A stretch of 31,835 nucleotides of DNA, taken from contig CAIMHL010000066.1 of NCBI GenBank assembly GCA_903840825.1, positions 1-31,835 of the forward strand. The letters run 5' to 3'. The stretch's first letter is position 1. The number at the start of each line of letters is the position of its first letter. This document shows, piece by piece, positions 16,802 through 26,378 of this stretch. The stretch is from an uncultured beta proteobacterium. GTDB taxonomy: Bacteria; Pseudomonadota; Gammaproteobacteria; Burkholderiales; Burkholderiaceae_C. The notes under the pieces are model-generated. The model was not told the origin of the DNA. It did not search any database and saw only the letters and a list, made by a program, of their open reading frames with translations. The position numbers and the translations under genes were made by a program.

Positions 16802-18250
16802 ATGGGCCGCACGCTTTACGACAAACTTTGGGACGAACATGTCGTCCACACCGAAGAAGATGGCACCGCCATTCTTTACATCGACCGCCATCTGGTGCAT
16901 GAAGTCACGAGCCCCCAAGCTTTTGAGGGCCTGCGCCAAGCGGGCCGCAAGGTCTGGCGCGTCAGCTCCATCGTCGCCACGGCTGACCACAACACCCCCA
17001 CTACGGGTTGGGAGTTGGGCTACGACGGGATCACCGACCCCACCAGCAAAGAGCAAGTGATGACGCTGGACAAAAACATCAAGGAATATGGCGCTGCCGC
17101 CTATTTCCCGTTTTTATCGAAGCGCCAAGGGATTGTCCACGTCATCGGGCCTGAAAATGGCGCTACCCTGCCCGGCATGACCGTGGTTTGCGGTGATTCG
17201 CACACCTCAACGCATGGCGCTTTTGGTGCTTTGGCGCACGGTATCGGCACCAGCGAAGTCGAACACGTTATGGCCACGCAGACCTTGCTGGCTAAAAAAG
17301 CCAAGAACATGTTGGTTCGGGTCGAGGGCAAAGTGCCTCTGGGCTGCGGCGGCAAAGACATTGTGCTGGCCATCATTGGCCGAATCGGCACAGCGGGCGG
17401 CACGGGTTACACCATTGAATTTGGCGGCTCTGCCATCCGTGCGCTCAGCATGGAAGGCCGTATGACCGTGTGCAACATGGCGATTGAAGCCGGCGCCCGC
17501 GCAGGCTTGGTCGCAGTGGACGAAAAGACCATCGATTACGTCAAGGGTCGGCCTCTGGCACCTGGCCACAATGCGGCCAACGATACGGCCGCAGCCCTCG
17601 AGTGGGATCAGGCCGTAGCCTATTGGAAAACACTCCATACCGACGCCGATGCCAGCTTTGACACCGTGATCGAGTTGGACGCCAGCCAAATCATCCCCCA
17701 AGTGACCTGGGGCACCTCGCCCGAAATGGTGCTGGGCATTGACGACTGCGTGCCTGACCCAGACAAGGAAAAAGACGCCAACAAACGCAGCGCCATTGAG
17801 CGTGCGCTCATCTACATGGGTCTGGAGCCCGGCAAGGCTTTGAACGATCTGTTCGTGGACAAAGTCTTTATTGGCTCCTGCACCAACAGCCGCATTGAAG
17901 ACATGCGCGAAGCCGCCGCCGTGGTGAAAAAACTAGGTCAAAAAGTCGCAAAAAACATCAAGGTGGCGATGGTGGTGCCCGGTTCTGGTTTGGTCAAAGA
18001 GCAAGCCGAACGCGAAGGCTTGCACGAAATTTTCAAAGCCGCTGGTTTTGAGTGGCGTGAACCCGGCTGCTCTATGTGCCTGGCCATGAACGCTGATCGC
18101 CTAGAGCCCGGCGAGCGCTGCGCCTCAACCAGCAACCGCAACTTTGAAGGCCGCCAAGGCGCGGGTGGGCGCACCCATCTGGTGAGCCCCGGCATGGCTG
18201 CCGCCGCCGCGATCCACGGTCACTTTGTTGACGTGCGCAAGTTTGTTTGA
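16802..18250 (+). CDS. leuC: 3-isopropylmalate dehydratase large subunit
   Basis: LeuC with LeuD isomerises 2- to 3-isopropylmalate in leucine synthesis. From the ATG at 16802 (AAGGA upstream) it has 482 residues, close to the usual 470. An in-frame TTG 18 bases earlier is disregarded because MGRTLYDKLWDEHVV is the standard start. Aconitase-type [4Fe-4S] ligands are C360 in IGSCTNSRIEDM and C423/C426 in PGCSMCLAMN. The CGDSHTSTHGAFGALAHGIG substrate loop is intact. It opens the leucine part of the array. Confidence 0.97.
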   Translation: MGRTLYDKLWDEHVVHTEEDGTAILYIDRHLVHEVTSPQAFEGLRQAGRKVWRVSSIVATADHNTPTTGWELGYDGITDPTSKEQVMTLDKNIKEYGAAAYFPFLSKRQGIVHVIGPENGATLPGMTVVCGDSHTSTHGAFGALAHGIGTSEVEHVMATQTLLAKKAKNMLVRVEGKVPLGCGGKDIVLAIIGRIGTAGGTGYTIEFGGSAIRALSMEGRMTVCNMAIEAGARAGLVAVDEKTIDYVKGRPLAPGHNAANDTAAALEWDQAVAYWKTLHTDADASFDTVIELDASQIIPQVTWGTSPEMVLGIDDCVPDPDKEKDANKRSAIERALIYMGLEPGKALNDLFVDKVFIGSCTNSRIEDMREAAAVVKKLGQKVAKNIKVAMVVPGSGLVKEQAEREGLHEIFKAAGFEWREPGCSMCLAMNADRLEPGERCASTSNRNFEGRQGAGGRTHLVSPGMAAAAAIHGHFVDVRKFV

Positions 18251-18273
18251 ACAGGTCACACCAGGAACACCCC

Positions 18274-18405
18274 ATGAAAAAAATTGCTCTCGTGCTACTC
18301 ATGCTCTCCCTCGTTGGCTTGACCGCTTGCAACACACTTAAGGGCGTCGGGCAAGACCTGCAAAAAGCGGGCGAAAAGATCGAAGACGCGGCCAAGAAAA
18401 AGTAA
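18274..18405 (+). CDS. Entericidin-like small lipoprotein
   Basis: A 43-residue frame begins with MKKIALVLLMLSLVGLTACN. This is a lipoprotein signal peptide with lipobox L-T-A-C, so C19 is the predicted lipidated residue. The mature part, TLKGVGQDLQKAGEKIEDAA, matches entericidin A/B (EcnA/EcnB), small membrane-associated lipoproteins described in E. coli as a toxin/antidote pair linked to stationary-phase lysis. Only one copy is present. It starts 23 bases after leuC and ends 9 bases before leuD. Placement between leuC and leuD is familiar from related betaproteobacteria. Confidence 0.85.
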   Translation: MKKIALVLLMLSLVGLTACNTLKGVGQDLQKAGEKIEDAAKKK

Positions 18406-18414
18406 GGACATTCC

Positions 18415-19065
18415 ATGCAAAAATTCACACTGCACAAGGGGCTTGTGGCCCCGATGGACCGTGAAAACGTTGACACCGACGCCATCATTCCCAAGCAATT
18501 TCTGAAATCCATCCGCAAGACCGGCTTTGGTCAAAACTTGTTTGACGAATGGCGTTATCTGGACGCCGGCTTTCCCGGCCAAGACCCGACCAGCCGCAAG
18601 CCCAACCCTGACTTTGTGCTCAACCAAGCACGCTACCAGGGCGCATCGGTGCTGCTGGCCCGTAAAAACTTTGGCTGTGGCTCTTCCCGCGAACACGCAC
18701 CTTGGGCGCTGGACCAATTTGGCTTTCGCGCCATCATTGCCCCAAGCTACGCCGACATCTTTTTCAACAACAGCTTCAAGAATGGCTTATTGCCCATCGT
18801 GCTGAGCGAAACCCAGGTCAGCCAATTGTTCAACGAAGCGGCCGCTTTTCCTGGCTATGCCTTGACGATTGATCTGGAGCGACAAGTTGTGGTCAAACCT
18901 GACGGCGAAGAACTGCCCTTTGAGGTGCAGGCGTTTCGCAAATACTGCCTGCTAAACGGCTTTGACGACATCGGCCTGACCTTGCGCCAAGCCGACAAGA
19001 TCAAGGCGTTTGAAGCTGAGCGTTTGGTACAAAAACCATGGCTAGCCCGCACATTGATTGCTTGA
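18415..19065 (+). CDS. leuD: 3-isopropylmalate dehydratase small subunit
   Basis: This is the 216-residue swivel subunit that partners LeuC. It shows the family sequence GLVAPMDRENVDTDAIIPKQ near the start, then LLARKNFGCGSSREHAPWAL and GFRAIIAPSYADIFFNN. An AAGGA lies ahead of the ATG at 18415. It is 9 bases after the entericidin-like gene. An 80-base gap to leuB follows and contains an inverted repeat. Confidence 0.97.
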   Translation: MQKFTLHKGLVAPMDRENVDTDAIIPKQFLKSIRKTGFGQNLFDEWRYLDAGFPGQDPTSRKPNPDFVLNQARYQGASVLLARKNFGCGSSREHAPWALDQFGFRAIIAPSYADIFFNNSFKNGLLPIVLSETQVSQLFNEAAAFPGYALTIDLERQVVVKPDGEELPFEVQAFRKYCLLNGFDDIGLTLRQADKIKAFEAERLVQKPWLARTLIA

Positions 19066-19084
19066 CCAGCTATTATTTTTTTGC

Positions 19085-19118
19085 AGGGCAGCTCGCCGCT
19101 ATGCGCCAGTGCTGCCCT
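19085..19118 (+). repeat. Inverted repeat in the leuD-leuB gap
   Basis: AGGGCAGC (19085-19092) is perfectly inverted as GCTGCCCT (19111-19118) around an 18-base loop. No T-run follows on the plus strand. The right side contains CGCCAGTGCTGC (19104-19115). This matches the core CGCCAGTNNTGC also found in the lysS-ygjP gap and, reversed, inside trpF, so it is probably a diverged member of the same repeat family. Confidence 0.5.
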
Positions 19119-19145
19119 CAACTGACCCGTACAACAAGGTAGATT

Positions 19146-20213
19146 ATGAAAATTGCAGTATTACCCGGTGATGGCATCGGCACCGAAATTGTGGCCGAAG
19201 CCGTCAAGGTTTTGAACGCGCTCGACCTTAAGTTTGAGATGGAAACCGCCTTGGTAGGCGGTGCTGCCTTTGAAGCCTTTGGCCACCCTTTGCCCGAGGC
19301 CACCTTGAAGCTGGCCAAGGAAGCCGATGCCGTGCTGTTTGGTGCTGTGGGCGACTGGAAATACGACAAATTGGAACGTTCACTGCGCCCTGAGCAGGCT
19401 ATTTTGGGCTTGCGCAAAAACCTGGGCTTATTTGCCAACTTCCGCCCGGCCATTTGCTACGAGCAGTTGGTTGATGCGTCTAGCCTCAAGCCCGAGCTGA
19501 TTGCGGGCTTGGACATTTTGCTCATCCGCGAACTCACGGGCGATATTTATTTCGGCCAGCCGCGCGGGCGTCGTGTCGCCACCGATGGTCATTTTCCGGG
19601 TGCTGAAGAAGCGTTTGACACCATGCGCTACAGCCGCCCCGAGATTGAGCGCATTGCGCATGTGGCTTTTCAGGCTGCCCGCAAACGCAGCAAGCGCTTA
19701 ACCAGCGTGGACAAAGCCAACGTGCTGGAAACCTTTCAGTTTTGGCGTGATGTGGTCACCGAAGTAGGCCAGCAATACCCCGACGTGGCGCTGGACCACA
19801 TGTACGTGGACAACGCCGCCATGCAGTTGGTGCGCGAGCCCAAGAAATTTGACGTGGTGGTCACCGGCAATATGTTTGGCGACATTTTGAGCGACGAAGC
19901 TGCGATGTTGACCGGCTCCATTGGCATGCTGCCCTCAGCGTCCCTCAACTCAAGCAACCAAGGCTTGTACGAGCCCAGCCACGGCAGCGCCCCTGACATT
20001 GCTGGCAAAGGCATTGCCAACCCGCTGGCCACTATTTTGAGTGCGGCCATGATGTTGCGTTTCAGCCTGAACCAGGAAGCTGCCGCTCTGCGCATTGAAG
20101 CAGCCGTCAAAGCGGTGTTGGCGCAAGGTCTGCGCACCGCTGACATTTACAGCGCAGGCACCACCCGCGTCAGCACGCTGGACATGGGTGCGGCGGTGGT
20201 CAAGGCGCTTTAA
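19146..20213 (+). CDS. leuB: 3-isopropylmalate dehydrogenase
   Basis: LeuB performs the NAD-dependent oxidative decarboxylation of 3-isopropylmalate. The 355-residue length is standard. Motifs visible are KIAVLPGDGIGTEIVAEA at the start, LLIRELTGDIYFGQPRG with the active-site arginine/tyrosine region, SVDKANVLETFQFWRDVV, and the metal/NAD region TGNMFGDILSDEAAMLTGSI followed by YEPSHGSAPDIAGKGIANP. AAGG precedes the ATG. asd follows after 54 bases. Confidence 0.97.
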   Translation: MKIAVLPGDGIGTEIVAEAVKVLNALDLKFEMETALVGGAAFEAFGHPLPEATLKLAKEADAVLFGAVGDWKYDKLERSLRPEQAILGLRKNLGLFANFRPAICYEQLVDASSLKPELIAGLDILLIRELTGDIYFGQPRGRRVATDGHFPGAEEAFDTMRYSRPEIERIAHVAFQAARKRSKRLTSVDKANVLETFQFWRDVVTEVGQQYPDVALDHMYVDNAAMQLVREPKKFDVVVTGNMFGDILSDEAAMLTGSIGMLPSASLNSSNQGLYEPSHGSAPDIAGKGIANPLATILSAAMMLRFSLNQEAAALRIEAAVKAVLAQGLRTADIYSAGTTRVSTLDMGAAVVKAL

Positions 20214-20267
20214 GTCAAAAACAATCAGGGGCTTAGGCTCCATGTAAGAACTCTTCGGAAAAGCAAA

Positions 20268-21407
20268 ATGAACAAAATAGGTAACTTGGTAGGTTTGGTC
20301 GGCTGGCGTGGCATGGTCGGCTCGGTGTTGATGGACCGCATGCAAACCGAGGGTGATTTCGACCTGATCGAGCCCGTGTTCTTCTCCACGTCCAATGCCG
20401 GTGGCCCAGCCCCGGCGCAGGCCAAAAACGAGACCACCCTGAAAGACGCTTTTAATATTGATGCGCTCAAAAAATGCGACATCATCCTCAGCGCTCAAGG
20501 CGGCGACTACACCAGCGACGTGTACCCCAAACTGCGCGCTGCGGGCTGGACCGGCCACTGGATTGACGCCGCCTCCACCCTGCGCATGGAAGCCGATGCC
20601 GTCATCGTGCTCGACCCGGTCAACCTCTCGGTCATCAAAGATGCGCTGAGCAAGGGTGGCAACAACTGGGTGGGCGGCAATTGCACCGTGAGCTGCATGT
20701 TGATGGGCGTGGGCGCTTTGTACAAAGCCGGTTTGGTGGAGTGGATGAGCACCCAAACCTACCAAGCCGCCTCTGGGGGCGGTGCCCAGCACATGCGCGA
20801 GTTGCTGACGCAATACGGCACCTTGAATGCCGAAGTCAAAGCCTTGCTGGACGACCCCCGAAGCTCCATTTTGGACATTGACCGCATGGTGGTGGCCAAG
20901 CAACGCGCCCTCACAGCCGCTCAAACTGCCAACTTTGGCGTCCCGCTGGGCGGCTCGCTGATTCCCTGGATCGACAAAGACCTGGGCAACGGCATGAGCA
21001 AGGAAGAGTGGAAAGGCATGGCCGAGACCAACAAGATTTTGGGCCAGGGCGAAGGTTTCAGCACGCCCGCCGTGCCGGTCGATGGCTTTTGCGTGCGCAT
21101 TGGCGCCATGCGTTGCCACAGCCAGGCCCTGACCTTCAAACTCAAAAAAGACGTGCCCGTAGCCGACATCGAAGCCATGATCGCCGCCGACAACGAGTGG
21201 GTCCAAGTGGTGCCCAACACCCGCGAAGCCACTATCCGTGACCTCACACCTGTGGCCGTCACCGGCACCATGACGATTCCTGTGGGTCGCATTCGCAAAC
21301 TGGCCATGGGGCCTGAGTATGTGGGCGCCTTTACTGTGGGCGACCAGCTGTTGTGGGGCGCTGCAGAGCCTTTGCGCCGTATGTTGCGTATTTTGTTGGC
21401 CGCGTAA
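20268..21407 (+). CDS. asd: Aspartate-semialdehyde dehydrogenase
   Basis: Asd reduces aspartyl phosphate to the semialdehyde that feeds lysine/diaminopimelate, threonine and methionine synthesis. The 379-residue protein is of the Gram-negative type. It has the nucleotide loop VGLVGWRGMVGSVLMDRM and FFSTSNAGG. The catalytic cysteine is C139 in G-G-N-C-T-V-S-C-M-L, followed by YQAASGGGAQHMRELL and VPVDGFCVRIGAMRCHSQA with the substrate histidine. The leu-asd-fimV order is common in betaproteobacteria. Confidence 0.97.
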   Translation: MNKIGNLVGLVGWRGMVGSVLMDRMQTEGDFDLIEPVFFSTSNAGGPAPAQAKNETTLKDAFNIDALKKCDIILSAQGGDYTSDVYPKLRAAGWTGHWIDAASTLRMEADAVIVLDPVNLSVIKDALSKGGNNWVGGNCTVSCMLMGVGALYKAGLVEWMSTQTYQAASGGGAQHMRELLTQYGTLNAEVKALLDDPRSSILDIDRMVVAKQRALTAAQTANFGVPLGGSLIPWIDKDLGNGMSKEEWKGMAETNKILGQGEGFSTPAVPVDGFCVRIGAMRCHSQALTFKLKKDVPVADIEAMIAADNEWVQVVPNTREATIRDLTPVAVTGTMTIPVGRIRKLAMGPEYVGAFTVGDQLLWGAAEPLRRMLRILLAA

Positions 21408-21416
21408 TTCTCAAAT

Positions 21417-21446
21417 CCTGACATTGACAGCGTTTGTCTTGTCAGG
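21417..21446 (+). repeat. Hairpin after asd
   Basis: CCTGACA (21417-21423) pairs with TGTCAGG (21440-21446), and inside it GACA (21426-21429) pairs with TGTC (21435-21438) around a GCGTT loop. This gives an 11-bp stem with a small internal bulge. It begins 9 bases after the asd stop codon but lacks a T-run, so it may pause or protect the transcript rather than end it cleanly. Confidence 0.5.
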
Positions 21447-21458
21447 CCAGGGCATTGC

Positions 21459-21481
21459 TGCTATGGTTCTTTTTCATAGCA
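21459..21481 (+). repeat. Second inverted repeat before fimV
   Basis: TGCTATG (21459-21465) is perfectly inverted as CATAGCA (21475-21481) around a T-rich 9-base loop. It lies 13 bases after the first hairpin in the 140-base asd-fimV gap. TGCTAT...ATAGC resembles the heads of dispersed repeats in this bacterial family as I recall them, so it may be a repeat remnant. Confidence 0.4.
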
Positions 21482-21547
21482 TTCAGGACCTAACGGAACT
21501 CCAATGTTTTTACTTTTATCAGATGCAAATCCGAGGGAGTTCTCAAA

Positions 21548-23569
21548 TTGAGCGATAAATTAAAGGGCTGGAAAAAGTCGGCTGTTGCGACAGCCGCAGT
21601 TTTAGGTCTGCTCAGTGGCCACGCCTACGCGCTGACACTGGGAGGAGTCACAGTTCAATCGGCATTGGGTGAGCCCTTGCGCGCGCAAATTGAAATCACG
21701 GACATCAGCGCCGAAGAAGCGGCCTCTTTGAAGACCGCCATTGCAGCGCCCGATGCTTTCAATGCGGCAGGCCTACAGTACAACCCGGCCATGCCTGATT
21801 TACAAGTCAGGCTGCAAAAACAAGCTAATGGCCGTGCGGTGATCGAATTGAGCAGCCAACGCCTGATCAACGACCCGTTCATTGACCTGCTGATTGAGGC
21901 AACCTGGTCATCTGGGCGCATCATTCGCGACTACACCTTGTTGTTTGACCCGCCTAGCCTACAAAAGGCCAACCCCCTGCCGCCCACACCGGCTCAAGTG
22001 CCCGCAGAAGCTGCCCAGCCAACTGGGGTTGCTGCTGCCACAACTGCGCCTGCAACACCACCACAAGCCGCCGCCAGTGCACCCCTGCGAAACGCCGGAC
22101 CTAGTGCAAAACCACCGGCTCAGGGCAATTTCCAGGTTAAATCAAGCGACACGGCCAGCGCCATTGCCTTGCGCAACAAGCTTGCCAATATTTCTTTGGA
22201 CCAAATGCTGGTGGCCCTTCTGCGCGCCAACCCCAACGCATTTGTCAACAACAACGTCAACAGGTTGAAAACCGGGGCTATGGTGGCCCTGCCTTCTGCG
22301 GCTACAGCCGGGCTTGAGTCAGCGGAACAAGCCCGCCAAATCGTGATCGCCCAGAGTCTGGATTTCAATGACTACCGCAGAAAGCTGGCCGGGGCCACGC
22401 CTAAATCAGCGGTCTTGAGTGCAGACCGCAAGGCAAGCGGCACCTTGCAAGCCCAAGTTGAAGACAAAAAAGTACGCACGCCAAGCCCCGACAAATTGAC
22501 CCTGTCCAAGGGTGCTGTCAAAGTCGTCTCGCCTGAAGCTATCATCGCCACCGAACTTGCCGCCAAAGACAGCGCTGAGCGCGCGGCCGAGATCGCAAAA
22601 AATATCAGCGATCTGAGTAAACTGAGCGTCACCACCAATGCGGCTGCTCCGCCGCCTTCAGCACCGGCTTCAGCGTCTGTCGCGCCCACCATGAGTGTGA
22701 CGCCATCGCCCCAGGTGTCTGCAGCGATAGCTGCTGCGCCTGCGCCAAAAAGTGCGGCATCAGCACCGCCCATGTCCAGCCCCGGATGGCTAGAAAAACT
22801 CATTAACAACCCGTACACGCCCCTAGGCGCCGTGGGTCTGATGGTGGCATTGGCAGGGTTTGGAGTCTTCAGACACAAACAACGAAATAAAGTCCAGAAC
22901 TCCATTCTTGGTGAGCATCTTGAGGCTCAAACACCGGGTGAGTATCCAGCGCTCCATGAGGCTCCCGAGATGAATGCGGCACCCATTGTGTCCGCGCATC
23001 CAACGGTGGCAGACCTTGGTGTGGCATTCCCGGCTGAGGAACTGACAGCGCCGAGGCCTGAGTCGGACCGCGATCTGGATCTGGACCTCGATCTTGAACT
23101 TGATCTCGACCTTGAACCCGACGACGACGTGGTGCCTGACAAAAAAGCACCCATCAATCGCCAGGAACCGGCTACTTTGGCAGAGTCCATTGATTTGGCG
23201 CTGCCTGATCTGGATATCTTTAAGGCGCCTGAAGTTGAAAAACCAGTCGCCAAGGTCGCTGATCCAAAGCCCAGGCCACCTCCGCCCTCATCAGCCCCGG
23301 TAGCGGCCAGTGCCCCAGACCTGAGCGCCCTTGACTTTGACCTCGGTGCACTCTCGCTGGCCCTGGATGAATCCGTGGACGAAGAAAAAACAGCTTCCAC
23401 CAGCGACAGCCAAGACCCGCTTGAAACCAAGTTGGCACTGGCTCATGAGTTCAGCGCCATCGGCGATGAGCATGGTGCCCGAGCCTTGATTGAAGAAGTG
23501 ATCGCCGAGGCGAGCGGTGCCATGAAAACCAAGGCCGAGCTCGCCTTGAGCCATCTCCAAGTCAGTTGA
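21548..23569 (+). CDS. fimV: FimV/HubP-type polar hub protein
   Basis: FimV-like proteins are inner-membrane, peptidoglycan-associated organisers of type IV pili and cell poles. The 673-residue protein starts at TTG 21548; GAGGGAG lies 8 bases ahead and no in-frame ATG gives the signal peptide. Order: signal peptide (1-28, ending H-A-Y-A), conserved FimV N-terminal domain (about 29-136, TLGGVTVQSALGEPLRAQI), Pro/Ala linker, LysM-like domain (about 195-251), Ala/Pro-rich stretch, one membrane helix (about 424-441), and an acidic cytoplasmic part. The last contains an Asp/Leu dipeptide run (about 507-525). A C-terminal FimV domain (about 623-673, KLALAHEFSAIGDEHGARAL) completes it. Confidence 0.93.
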   Translation: MSDKLKGWKKSAVATAAVLGLLSGHAYALTLGGVTVQSALGEPLRAQIEITDISAEEAASLKTAIAAPDAFNAAGLQYNPAMPDLQVRLQKQANGRAVIELSSQRLINDPFIDLLIEATWSSGRIIRDYTLLFDPPSLQKANPLPPTPAQVPAEAAQPTGVAAATTAPATPPQAAASAPLRNAGPSAKPPAQGNFQVKSSDTASAIALRNKLANISLDQMLVALLRANPNAFVNNNVNRLKTGAMVALPSAATAGLESAEQARQIVIAQSLDFNDYRRKLAGATPKSAVLSADRKASGTLQAQVEDKKVRTPSPDKLTLSKGAVKVVSPEAIIATELAAKDSAERAAEIAKNISDLSKLSVTTNAAAPPPSAPASASVAPTMSVTPSPQVSAAIAAAPAPKSAASAPPMSSPGWLEKLINNPYTPLGAVGLMVALAGFGVFRHKQRNKVQNSILGEHLEAQTPGEYPALHEAPEMNAAPIVSAHPTVADLGVAFPAEELTAPRPESDRDLDLDLDLELDLDLEPDDDVVPDKKAPINRQEPATLAESIDLALPDLDIFKAPEVEKPVAKVADPKPRPPPPSSAPVAASAPDLSALDFDLGALSLALDESVDEEKTASTSDSQDPLETKLALAHEFSAIGDEHGARALIEEVIAEASGAMKTKAELALSHLQVS

Positions 23570-23576
23570 TTTGTCC

Positions 23577-24359
23577 GTGCGTCTGGCATTAGGCATCAGC
23601 TACAACGGCCAAGCCTACCAAGGCTGGCAAAGCCAGTCATCGGGCTTGACTGTGCAAGACAAACTGGAAGCGGCGCTGGGTAAATTTACTCAACAACGCG
23701 TCTCCACCCTGTGCGCGGGCCGCACCGATGCCGGGGTGCACGGCCTCATGCAGGTGGTGCACTTTGACACCCCGCTTGCCCGCACCACCGCTTCTTGGGT
23801 GCGCGGCACCAACGCTTTTTTACCTAAGGATATTTCGGTGGAATGGGCGCAGGCGATGCCGCCCGAGTTTCACTGCCGCGCCAGCGCCACCTCAAGACGC
23901 TATGCCTACATCGTGGTGGAGTCGCTCGTGCGCCCGAGTGTGGACAACGGGCGCGTGGGCTGGGTCTACAAACCCTTAAACCTTGACGCCATGCAGTTGG
24001 CGGCGTTGTATCTATTAGGCGAACACGATTTCACCTCGTTTCGCGCCTCGGCCTGCCAAGCCTTGTCGCCGGTAAAAACCTTGCAGCGCATTGAAATCTC
24101 TCAACGCGGCGCCTACTGGCGTTTTGAGTTTGAGGCCAACGCTTTTTTGCACCACATGATTCGCAACCTGATGGGTTGTTTGATTACGGTGGGCCAAGGC
24201 AAACACCCCCCAGAGTGGGTAAAGCAAGTGCTGCTGGCATGCGACCGCGACGCTGCAGCGCCCACTTTTTCGCCCGATGGCCTGTATTTTTTAGGCCCCC
24301 GCTACGCCCCGCATTGGGGTTTGCCAGAACGCACCCCGCTTTTTGATGGATTGCCATGA
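23577..24359 (+). CDS. truA: tRNA pseudouridine(38-40) synthase
   Basis: TruA isomerises uridines 38-40 in the tRNA anticodon arm. The start is uncertain. GTG 23577 gives the usual VRLALGISYNGQAYQGWQ beginning; TTG 23571, two codons earlier, is also possible and lies one base after the fimV stop. Neither has a good Shine-Dalgarno, so coupling to fimV is likely. The catalytic aspartate is D51 in AGRTDAGVHG. LGEHDFTSFRASACQA and FEANAFLHHMIRNLMG are the other family motifs. Its TGA overlaps the trpF ATG by 4 bases. Confidence 0.95.
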   Translation: MRLALGISYNGQAYQGWQSQSSGLTVQDKLEAALGKFTQQRVSTLCAGRTDAGVHGLMQVVHFDTPLARTTASWVRGTNAFLPKDISVEWAQAMPPEFHCRASATSRRYAYIVVESLVRPSVDNGRVGWVYKPLNLDAMQLAALYLLGEHDFTSFRASACQALSPVKTLQRIEISQRGAYWRFEFEANAFLHHMIRNLMGCLITVGQGKHPPEWVKQVLLACDRDAAAPTFSPDGLYFLGPRYAPHWGLPERTPLFDGLP

Positions 24360-25070
24360 CGACCTCACCCGTATTTTCCCAACGCACCCGAATCAAAATT
24401 TGTGGCCTCACCCGTGAACAAGACGTGGACGCCGCCGTGGCCGCTGGCGCGGACGCCATTGGCTTTGTGCTTTTTGAGAAAAGCCCGCGCTACGTATCGC
24501 CTGAACGGGCCGCTGAGTTGGCCCGCCGATTGCCGCCCTTTGTCACCCCTGTGCTGCTTTTTGTCAATGAAAGTACTACAAAAATAAGAGCTGCTCAAGC
24601 AAAACTGGCGTGCTCTTTAGCCCAATTTCATGGTGATGAATCGCCCGAGGACTGTTTTGAAGCATCCCAGCATGGCGCGCGGCCTTTTTTGCGCGCCGCA
24701 CGCATTCCCCTTGGCGACGCCGGGGCTGATTTTGATCTCGTAAAATACGTTCAACTTTACTCAAAAGCCCAAGCTATTCTGCTCGACGCCCATGTGGACG
24801 GCTACGGCGGGGGCGGGCAAACATTCAATTGGTCACTGCTTCCTCCAAACGTCAACGCTCACCTCGTCTTGAGTGGTGGACTGACCGTTGCCAACGTGAT
24901 CGACGGCATTCTGGCCGTGCGCCCGCGCTGCCTAAGCCTCAGCGTTGATGTGAGTTCGGGCGTCGAAGTCGACGGTCCCGGCCACAAGGGCATCAAAGAC
25001 CCCAACAAAATCAATTCCTTTGTCGCCGCCGTTCGTGCCGCCGACCAACAACTTGCAGAAATGGTTAACC

Positions 25071-25078
<8 letters not shown>
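24356..25078 (+). CDS. trpF: Phosphoribosylanthranilate isomerase
   Basis: TrpF catalyses the third step of tryptophan synthesis. The 240-residue protein has the catalytic cysteine C16 in RIKICGLTREQDVDAA, FEKSPRYVSPE, the QFHGDE strand, D144 in ILLDAHVDGYGGGG, and the phosphate-binding VDVSSGVE near the end. It overlaps truA by 4 bases (ATGA) and trpB by 8. Residues about 76-91 are encoded by an AT-richer stretch (24589-24628) that is 75% identical without gaps to an intergenic sequence after lysS. The protein length there is normal, so the segment does not disrupt the enzyme. Confidence 0.95.
24589..24628 (+). repeat. Repeat-like 40-bp segment inside trpF
   Basis: Bases 24589-24628 align without gaps to the reverse complement of 30422-30461, with 30 of 40 identical by my count. 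Both share the core ACTGGCG preceded by GCA and two variable bases. The same core occurs reversed at 19104-19115. The copy is in frame within trpF and encodes about 14 residues (roughly A-A-Q-A-K-L-A-C-S-L-A-Q-F). Confidence 0.55.

Positions 25079-26374
<1,296 letters not shown>

Positions 26375-26378
<4 letters not shown>

Noticed and set aside
19950..21206. 418-codon open frame on the minus strand across leuB and asd
   Set aside because: It is entirely antisense to two well-supported enzymes, rich in His/Val/Gly as expected of shadow frames, and matches no recognisable family.
24280..24420. Possible trp attenuator ahead of trpF
   Set aside because: No short leader frame with tandem Trp codons and no alternative stem-loops; the region is coding for truA.
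24541..24640. Possible insertion disrupting trpF because of local AT-rich sequence
   Set aside because: The frame is intact and the spacing between the VN strand and QFHGDE equals that in other TrpF proteins, so there is no insertion or pseudogene.
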